Shown one piece after another: positions 57,140 through 64,000 of a stretch of DNA of 64,000 nt. Below the pieces are notes generated by a model. The model was not told where the DNA came from. It worked only from the letters and a program-made list of their open reading frames with translations, and made no database searches. This DNA is from Pyricularia pennisetigena. Taxonomy: Eukaryota > Ascomycota > Sordariomycetes > Magnaporthales > Pyriculariaceae. Where the stretch lies: contig NC_043741.1 of NCBI RefSeq assembly GCF_004337985.1, positions 5,605,445 through 5,669,444 of the forward strand. The letters run 5' to 3'. Within the stretch, counting starts at the first letter, position 1. Each line of letters opens with the position of its first letter. A program made the position numbers and the translations under genes.

Positions 57140-57557
57140 GCATGTAATTTCTATATTGACAAAGACCGCGGCTGTTTACTAGGATGTGAGCACGTTGGCC
57201 AAAGCCACACAGGATGTCCAATTCGACATTGAAGTAGTACGGTATCAGATGAATATCGTATCCTTTCTACGAATCCATCGCGCCGTGGATGGCGGCATCA
57301 CCCCCACGGCCACCAAGCATTTCGAACGTCTGATCAAGTGTCTGGCTCCGCTGCACCGACTCGACTTTGTCACGCCTTCACTGGTGGCCATGGCGGCCAA
57401 AAAGGTCTATCTGCACCGTATCAAGATGGTTGATCCACCAGCGGAGCGCAGCATGCAATGGGGCAGCGATTTGGCAGCTGTAAAGGCCGTGCTGGAGGAT
57501 ATCGGCCCTGAAGACGTCATCGAAGATGTGATCGCAACGGTTACGCCGCCGGTCTAA
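56218..57557 (+). CDS. conserved fungal protein, 'magnesium chelatase-like'
   Basis: Exons 56218-56361, 56426-57031, 57183-57557, giving 374 residues. The start MADDDLLDKVHNLSDIELAVLLCLISREHCLISTPPEALNDL, the middle blocks VVLARNLDRAPPAVQAQALELLRTRRIFTRTTVQSAPRPFLLIAVVGA and LNDLLYMAHWHDPEDGFVNLEE, and the C-terminal FLRIHRAVDGGITPTATKHFERLIKCLAPLH are conserved in filamentous fungi. The annotation 'magnesium chelatase' for these proteins derives from weak similarity to the AAA+ ATPase family. No Walker A motif is visible, so ATPase activity is doubtful. A Ser/Gly/Thr-rich linker lies at about 88-140. Intron 1 uses an AG ending GACCTAG. Intron 2 contains an 89-base T-run. Confidence 0.7.
57048..57136. 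repeat. 89-base T homopolymer
   Basis: Uninterrupted T tract in intron 2 of the preceding gene, upstream of its acceptor at 57181-57182. Length in the molecule is uncertain because such tracts are error-prone in sequencing. Confidence 0.95.
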
Positions 57558-57952
57558 ACCCGATCGCCGCAAATATTGACCTCCGTGATTCGATGTAGTC
57601 AAGAACATTGAAAGGAGTTTTGGTCGAGTGTGGATTTAGAGCAACTGCGTAAATTGATCAAGAGACATTCCACATTCACATGTTTTGATATGTAAAAAAT
57701 AATCTAGGACTTCTTTGTTTTTCGCCATCTTCCAGGACGTTCTACATGTGCGCCGCTGTAAAATAATAGTGCCAAGTTGGATGGTGTCTGTTCCGTGGCA
57801 TGGCTATTCTACAAATCTGTCACTTGCCAATGCCGCATCCAGATCGTGACCCGCTTGGGGTTCCTAGTTCGTGATATTGGCGAGCTTTCAAGCCTGGGCC
57901 GATATGAGGAGAGGTTCGAAGGGGGTAATCATTCAGAACGTCGTCGAATAGC
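57558..57952. other. intergenic between convergent genes
   Basis: 395 bp between the magnesium-chelatase-like gene and GDA1. Nothing recognised. Confidence 0.5.
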
Positions 57953-59896
57953 TCAGTGGACTTCGGCGATCTTGCAGGTCCATCCGGATCCCTTGGCGAG
58001 CAATGGAAGACTGTTTTCGTGATGCAAAATTGTTAGCAATGGCCCAATCGAAAAAAGGAATGAATTAAATAAAACACCAAAAGAACGCAACATACCTAGC
58101 TCCCAGGCACCAACCAAGCTCATTGCCCTTGATCTTCTTGGCGACCTTGACCTCGCGGTCGATGGGCATCTCGTATCCGGTGTGGACGAGGGCGAGCATG
58201 AAGTTGAGGTCCAGGCAGTACTCGGGGCGGCCCTCGAGCTCCTCCAGGGCGCCCTTGACGCCCGAGAAGACACCCCAGGACTCCTTGCCGCCGCAGACCT
58301 GCTCGGCCAGGTCGCGCATCTCCTTGAGCGAGAAGGACTCGGGCATGCCGAGGGCCTCGGCACGGTCGGTGAAGTAGGAGAGGAAATACATGTCCTCCTT
58401 GGCAAACGTCTTTGCGATGGAGGGCTGGTGGACGCCGTTGAAGGAACAAGGGGCGAGCTTGCACTCGGCGTCCTTCTTGAGGATCTTCTCGGCCAGGGCG
58501 CGGCACTGGGCGGGCGCTCCGGACTTGGGACCAGTCATGTTGATCTCCATCTCCTTGCCGAGCGGGTGGCCCTCGCCAAACTTGACTTTGATGGTCTTGG
58601 TCATGCCGGCGCCGAAGCAAGGGTTGACGACGGGCGCGTTGAGCCACGACTTGTCGCCCTTCTTGGACGAGTAGATCTCGTCGATCAGGGCCTTGAAGAT
58701 GGCCTCACGGGCGCTCATCAGGCCGTAGCCCAGGTGACTGTGCTGGTAGAGCTCGAATTTGCGGCCGCCAAACTGCAGCTCGTACTTGTGATCGCCCTCA
58801 GCCAGCTTGGCGGGCATGCCGCCGTTGGGAGCGTCCTTGAAGGTCGGCTCGAAGACGATTTGGGTGGAACCGCCACCGAGGTCGAGAACGGCGGCCGTCT
58901 CGCTCTTGTCGGGGCCTCCGATCTTGCCGAGCAGGTAGTTGACGGTGACCCAGGCGTAAATGGCCTCGTCCTTGCCGTCCATGATAGAGACGCCCGACTG
59001 GTCGGCCACGACGGGGAAAGGGTAGTCGTTCTCGAGGTGGCGGCGGACGGCCTCGAGGATCTTGCCGCTCTTGACGTCGCCGAGCAGGCGCAGGCCCGCT
59101 GTGGCCTTGACGGCGACGGGGGTGCACGATCGGAGCTTCTCGGGGACCTCCTTCACGGCCGCCTCCATCAGGACGTCGAGAGACTTTGCGGCGGCTTCAG
59201 GGTCGTCGGGGTAGGCGCTCAGGCCGCTGCCGCCCTCGCGCTTCTCGGTCTGCTTGAAAAGCTCGCTCTCGAGCTCGGGAGCGGCGCCGCAGTTGTTGAA
59301 CTTGTAGACGTGGATGCGCGAGCCGGTGCTGCCGGCATCGATCATGAGGACATACTGGACGATGGGCTTGTCCTTGGAGAAGGATCTGGTGCACTTTTCG
59401 GTACCATAAGAGGCGTCGGCGGGGGCCTGGCCTGAGTTGGGGCGAGCAGCTGAGGGAACTATCGAGTGAGTGTCAAGATTGATGTCGTTAGTTTAGCATC
59501 CTAAAAGGCATCATCACGGGGCTACCTGTCATCGCATCGCATCGCATCGCGTGGATGATTCCCCAAGCGTCATATGCAGCCGTGCCAAAAACGCACAGGC
59601 CGAAAAGAGGTCGATTGAAGTAAAGTAGTAAGCGCTGAGCAACCAAGACAAGACGTACCTGCACCCTTGTAAAGGTCAACTCCTCCCGAGGGGGAGAGGA
59701 AGAAAAAGAGAAACAAGATTACGACCAGGACGGCGAGGGTCTTGAACCACCGCGTCTGCCTAGCCTGCGACATGGCCTCTGTGATCTTCTCGAGGAGGCT
59801 GACCTCTCGCTGATTGGCCTCGTAGCGTGCGCGTTTCTCGTATGGATCGCGGGCGACTTTGTTGTTTGTCGGTAGCGATACCGATGTTCTCCTCAT
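57953..59896 (-). CDS. GDA1: guanosine-diphosphatase, GDA1/CD39 family
   Basis: Golgi-lumenal nucleoside diphosphatase that hydrolyses GDP to GMP, so that GDP-mannose can be imported during mannosylation. Exons 59896-59659, 59458-58096, 58010-57953, giving 552 residues. Type II topology: a short cytosolic N-terminus and one TM at about 52-69, followed by a lumenal domain. The apyrase conserved regions are visible: DAGSTGSRIHVYKF (from 120), KATAGLR, DEAIYAWVTVNYLLG, DLGGGSTQIVFEP and CFGAG in VVNPCF. GWCLGASLPLL at the C-terminus spans the second intron. Introns: 199 bp (59459-59658, holding a CATCG repeat) and 85 bp with a GCTAAC branch point. Confidence 0.95.
59530..59549. repeat. CATCG pentanucleotide repeat, four units
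   Basis: Perfect fourfold repeat in intron 1 of GDA1. Confidence 0.9.
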
Positions 59897-61634
59897 TACT
59901 GCTGTTTTATTCGATGGCGTCGAGGATGCGAGACCGGACGGTACGCATACCCCAACTTGCAGCAGACGTGTTTTGTAATTTTAGGGTTGCGAGGCTGAGT
60001 TTAAGGGAGGGACTTGTCTTGGGACCAGAGTAACACTAGACAAGATGCGGCCAGGTTCCACGAGTGCAGGGCGAATTACAACAAATAGGGAAAGAATAAA
60101 CGCAAGGATAATGAATGGTACGAAGTTGCTTTTTTAACGCCGCATTAGCTGTAGAAAGGGGTTCACCGATATGGTCTTTTATCATGAAAAAGAGCTTCTG
60201 AACGACTTTGCACGTAGGAATCAAACAAATAAGAAAAAGAAAAAAAAAATACCCCTTGTTGACAATTGGTCCCAACCTTTCGCATGTTTCTAGGCCCTCG
60301 AATACAGCTTCGCCATAGGCTTCGCCTGCAAAGAAAAATAAAATAAAATAAAAAAGATCCTAGTCGTCATTTGCCCCTGATGGGTAATGGATCCCGGATT
60401 GGTTTCGCTAGCCAATGGCCCTCCTTTCTAAACGTAACAGCGGGGTGTAGACGGGGTGTTTGTAGGGCCAATAGGCGAGCGCCCGCCAAGAGCCGCAAAT
60501 GTTACCTCGAGCCTTGAGCCGTACTGTACTGGTATTACCTGTTTGTTGTAGCAGCCATTGGAGCCAGCCACAGCAAGAGGGTTATCAATTCATCTGCCCA
60601 TTTGAACGGCAGCCGAAGCTTGACACAGCAGGGTCAACAAGTGTTATCCTGCGACGTTGCCAAGCTACAAGCTTGCTGTACTATATACCTTATTTAAATG
60701 TTCTAGCCGGTACAAAGTGCGCCGACTTTTCCCCGACGCTCCTTGATTAATGATAACTTGAATCGAATGAATTCGCTGGTTTTGTGCACCGACCCCCGAC
60801 GCTTGGATGCTTTCGCAGGACCACAAGACCTGCCACCGTGAATGCGAAAAAAAAAAAAAAAAGCCGGACCCGATAAGTTTGGACTCGAGGTCTGAGCGTG
60901 ACCGGTACAACTCCCCAGGAACTTACATTTCATGACCACGTTGCCTACTCCCGTCCGCCTTGGCTTATGCGGGTAGGACTACTAGCTCAAGTCGAGATTC
61001 ATATAGCAACTACACTTTGACCTAACGAATTGACAAGGCTTCCATCTTGCGGGCTTGACATTTTCCCCAATGTTACTACCTTAGTATGAACTCCCCCGCC
61101 TGTCTGGCACCTCGTCCCTTCTTCCGTCCTCCGAGAATCCAAGCTCAGTCCAACAAGGCGCAGAGGCTCAGGCTATTTGGTTTTCAATGCGTGCAGTAGG
61201 TGCAATATAGCCACCAGCCAAGAGTAAAACAACAGATGGGGGGTTTTCCATTAGCAGCACATCTGGGCACTGTCGGTGGAGGATTAATACATGTCGCTCT
61301 TGCTCCTTCTTAGCATGTTCCGTCCTGCAAGGCTTATTACAAACATGTCTGCTGCCAGTTGATTCTTTTTTTGCTCTAGACATGGTATCTCTAGTTTGAG
61401 ACAGACAACTATCAGACTGAACGCAACGCAACAGACACGAATACAGACCTTCAAATCAAGTTGATGCGTTGATCTGGATATTACAATTTTACCATCGAGG
61501 CCTCATATTTGTTTGACGCCAAAGACTCGAGAGGCAATCTTAATCAGCTTGACACAAAAAGTCTTGGAGCAAGCGAAACTGTGTACAACCGTGGTCGAGG
61601 GGCCACAAGTGCACACCTATATACAGCCAACAAG
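59897..61634. other. intergenic, 1.7 kb
   Basis: Upstream of GDA1 and upstream of the small secreted-protein candidate. It has an AATAAAATAAAATAAAA tract at 60333-60352. Frames at 60499-60750, 60665-60939 and 61168-61431 lack domains. A TATATA at 61618-61623 is 12 bp upstream of the first ATG of the next gene. Confidence 0.5.
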
Positions 61635-61961
61635 ATGTTTTCATCACATCCCACCTCGATGGCAACGGCGGCAACACAGGGCGGCCTACTCCTGCTCACA
61701 ATTCTTCTTGTTCTGATGCCATCAACAACTATCGCCTATCCTACAACCACGTCTTACATGTGGCCACACGTGTGCCAGCCAACGCGCTTCGATGAGTTCT
61801 TGGCCGTCAGCAAGTCCACCGGCAAACCTGTCTCGCTGGGCCCTAAAGGATTCTATATCCACTTTGGCAACTCGCGATGCCTGTTTCTGAGGGCTGAAAC
61901 ACCGGGACAGGAGGACAAGTATACGTATTACCAGCAAGCACTTGTGGCTGCGTCACGTTGA
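61635..61961 (+). CDS. small secreted-protein candidate
   Basis: Single exon, 108 residues from the ATG at 61635. Residues 9-33 form a hydrophobic segment (MATAATQGGLLLLTILLVLMPSTTIA) typical of a signal peptide with cleavage near TTIA/YP. A second ATG at 61659 gives a better-shaped signal peptide, and the TATATA at 61618 favours this start. The mature part has two cysteines (HVCQP, SRCLF) and ends TYYQQALVAASR. No domain is recognised. Possible secreted effector-like or cell-wall peptide; function unknown. Confidence 0.45.
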   Translation: MFSSHPTSMATAATQGGLLLLTILLVLMPSTTIAYPTTTSYMWPHVCQPTRFDEFLAVSKSTGKPVSLGPKGFYIHFGNSRCLFLRAETPGQEDKYTYYQQALVAASR

Positions 61962-62280
61962 GTTTTGGGGATGGTGTTGTATTTGGTTAAATGCAAGACC
62001 TTTATTCTTTGTTCTTTTGGGCGCGAGAAACCGGGAGTTATCAGTCAGCATACCTGCAAAGAGAGTTGGACACATTATGCCGAAGCTAGAATAGGACTTT
62101 GGATTCGTGGAGTGGTTGGAATAGTGGGCGTGATGCTGGTATTCAATCTGATTAACGAGCCGAGTAAATCGGGTCAATTGTAACTCGAAGTATGTGGCTT
62201 GGTGGTTCATCAGGTAGTAAAAGAAGCCCCTTTTGTTAACAAATTCAAGCAACAAATTGTGATATCAAATCTGAGAGTTA

Positions 62281-62328
<48 letters not shown>

Positions 62329-62845
62329 CAAAAAGGCAAAAAGGCAAAAAGGCAAAAAAAATCAAAAAAAAAATCGACAAATCCCGATGCTTAGCAATAA
62401 TGCCGCGTATGCAATTCTTTCTCTGCGGTTCTCTCTGTTGCACTCCTTCCAAGTCTAGATTAGGTAGAGGCGGGATTGCGTGGCGACCAAATGACAGAAA
62501 GGTGCCTAAAGTCAGGATTGCGTTTCTCACAGCGACTGAATTTAATTCTTTTCCCATGCAAGGGCGCGCCCTACTTACAGTTCTTACACCGGACTGATAC
62601 CCTCTTTCTCAATTCAACGCATCTCATTCCGATTATTTGTCTTGGGTATACGGACTATTTTTGTACTCCAAATTCATTTAAAATTCAAACTCGTCCAAGA
62701 GTAAATAGTTACCAAGTTACAAGGTAGCTTACTACCCAGACTCGAGCCAGGTTGCCGGGCTTGCCTAGGCAGTGGGAGACATAAAATCACATCACATCAC
62801 ATTACATACACACCACCAACGCCACGCACAGCCGGAACCCCCACG
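61962..62845. other. intergenic with long T-run and AAAAAGGC repeats
   Basis: Contains a 46-base T tract (62283-62328), then a tandem GGCAAAAA repeat to about 62355 and a CATCA repeat near 62786-62800. No gene is seen. Confidence 0.6.
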
Positions 62846-64000
62846 ATGGATGTTCATCTTTTGATATATGACCTCTCAAGAGGCATGGCGCGCCAGATGT
62901 CGGCCGGCTTACTCGGCTTCCAACTGGACGCCATTTACCACACATCAATTGAGCTCAACGGCCTCGAGTACGTCTATGACGGCGGCATCGTCGCCATCCG
63001 GCCCGGGTCGTCACACCTCGGCCAGCCGCTTGAACGGCAGCTCCTGGGACAGACTCACCTCCCGATGGACGTCATCGAGACGTACCTCGGCTCGATGCGC
63101 TCCGTCTACACAGCCGAGGCCTACGACCTCTGGAAGCACAACTGCAACAACTTCTCAAACGACTTTGCCACCTTCCTATTGGGTCATGGCATCCCGGACA
63201 AGATCCTGAACATGCCGTCAGAGGTCCTCGAGTCGCCGCTCGGCCGCATGCTGATGCCTGCACTGGACCAGCAGGTGCGGGCAAACAGGGAGCAGAACGG
63301 CGGTGGCATGCTCGGCATCGGGCAGAACGGGAGCGGCCGTGCTGTACCGCATGCAAGCTCACCGTCCCGGGCAGCCAGCCACCGGGTCCGCCGGGCTTCA
63401 AACCTCAGAGATCTGGATTCCCTTCTGACACAAGCCCGAAGCTCATGTGCCGTCGTATTCTTCACATCTGCCACCTGCCCGCCATGCAAGATGCTGTATC
63501 CAATGTACGAGGAGTTGGCCGAGGAGGTGGGTGATAGGGGCTTCGTCATCAAGACGGACATATCTGTCGCTCGAGATGTCGCTGCCAGGCACTCGATCAC
63601 CGCCACGCCCACTTTTATTACTTTTCTCAAAGGCGAGCAGGAAAACAGGTGGATGGGTGCCGACCCCGGTGCGCTCAGGGGCAACGTCCGCCTGCTCGTC
63701 CAGATGGCGTGGCCGCCACACCCCCATCAAGGCCTCCGGCTGCCGACCATAGCAAAGACCGACCCCAAACCCGTGCTCTTCACCAAGGCGCCACCCCTGC
63801 CGAAACTCACAGCAAAGATGGGGGACAAGGTTGCCAAGGACCCTGCTGTGCAGGGCGTTATTGGCTTCATAATGGGGAGGAATTCGGACGGCGCCGCACA
63901 GGCTCACCTACCAGACGTCTCGGCATTCTCGTCTTTCCTCGAGATTTCGACCAAGACCTTGGCACCGGACGTGCTCTTCCCCTTGGTGGACGTGTTCCGC
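62846..64000 (+). CDS. PPPDE (DeSI-type) peptidase-thioredoxin fusion, partial
   Basis: Open to the window end, 385 codons so far, start at ATG 62846. Residues 1-125 form a PPPDE/DeSI papain-like peptidase domain. The putative catalytic pair is His32 (AIYHTSIEL) and Cys100 (KHNCNNFSNDFA), as in deSUMOylating isopeptidase 1. A Gly-rich linker (about 145-190) follows. A thioredoxin domain then occupies about 195-300, with the redox motif Cys211-Pro-Pro-Cys214 and the cis-proline in TATPTFITF. The C-terminal part (from about 345, LPDVSAFSSFLEISTKTLAPDVLFPLVDVFR) looks like the start of a PUL domain, the Cdc48/p97-binding domain that accompanies PPPDE in fungal homologues. Such fusion implies action on ubiquitin/SUMO-linked substrates. 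The C-terminus is outside the window. Confidence 0.85.
   Translation, partial: MDVHLLIYDLSRGMARQMSAGLLGFQLDAIYHTSIELNGLEYVYDGGIVAIRPGSSHLGQPLERQLLGQTHLPMDVIETYLGSMRSVYTAEAYDLWKHNCNNFSNDFATFLLGHGIPDKILNMPSEVLESPLGRMLMPALDQQVRANREQNGGGMLGIGQNGSGRAVPHASSPSRAASHRVRRASNLRDLDSLLTQARSSCAVVFFTSATCPPCKMLYPMYEELAEEVGDRGFVIKTDISVARDVAARHSITATPTFITFLKGEQENRWMGADPGALRGNVRLLVQMAWPPHPHQGLRLPTIAKTDPKPVLFTKAPPLPKLTAKMGDKVAKDPAVQGVIGFIMGRNSDGAAQAHLPDVSAFSSFLEISTKTLAPDVLFPLVDVFR

Noticed and set aside
58182..59435. 417-codon plus-strand frame opposite GDA1
   Set aside because: Antisense shadow of a GC-rich gene; the minus strand has all apyrase motifs.

Overview
The window is nuclear DNA of a filamentous ascomycete, most likely a Sordariomycete. 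The basis is gene style: short 45-125 bp introns with GTAAGT/GTGAGT-type donors and CTAAC/CTGAC-type branch points, GC-rich third codon positions, a Zn2Cys6 regulator, a secreted GH20 hexosaminidase, a fungal SCAP, and gene-to-gene spacing of 0.3-2 kb. A Magnaporthaceae-like origin is possible but only a guess. Three assembly gaps (18424-18546, 25815-26176, 33233-33344) and one single N (31040) are present. All three gaps abut homopolymers.

Layout, left to right: a minus-strand gene open at the left edge (1-618); an amino-acid permease (1517-3406, -); a transcription factor with two tandem Zn2Cys6 domains (5131-7916, -); DPH2 (9328-11133, +); the wreck of a secreted copper amine oxidase (about 11238-12245, -); a GH20 hexosaminidase (13755-16130, +); ERV14/cornichon (17090-17736, +); splicing factor PRP17 (18957-20665, +); a divergent 14-3-3-like protein (21504-22595, -); a 4.2 kb gene-poor stretch with a gap; the sterol sensor SCAP (26796-30215, -); a small secreted protein (31244-31648, -); a JMJD7-type JmjC hydroxylase (32910-34627, +); a Myb-like acidic protein (35128-36657, -); a DUF4202-type protein (37955-38728, +); methionine aminopeptidase 1 (39125-40723, +); the rRNA methyltransferase SPB1 (41427-44235, -), divergent from a Cdt2-like WD40 protein (44922-47243, +); a heme-oxygenase-like protein (48207-49274, -); an SLC35F-type transporter (51220-52890, -); RAB7/YPT7 (54422-55498, -), divergent from a 'magnesium chelatase-like' conserved fungal protein (56218-57557, +); Golgi GDPase GDA1 (57953-59896, -); a small secreted-protein candidate (61635-61961, +); and a PPPDE-thioredoxin fusion running off the right edge (62846-64000, +).

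Most loci are housekeeping genes: translation and ribosome biogenesis (DPH2, MAP1, SPB1, JMJD7), splicing (PRP17), and the secretory/endomembrane system (ERV14, SCAP, YPT7, GDA1). They are interspersed with a few accessory genes (permease, Zn2Cys6 factor, amine-oxidase relic, two small secreted proteins). There is no metabolic cluster, CRISPR array or obvious intact transposon.

The least conventional signals are: two genes (ERV14 and the heme-oxygenase-like gene) whose reading frame continues, coding-like, for 90-103 codons after an in-frame TAG; a densely structured intergenic element at 37100-37241 with Pol III A-box/B-box-like motifs and a T-run; and the tandem zinc-cluster regulator. Exon boundaries were deduced by hand from splice consensus and frame continuity and have not been checked against transcripts.
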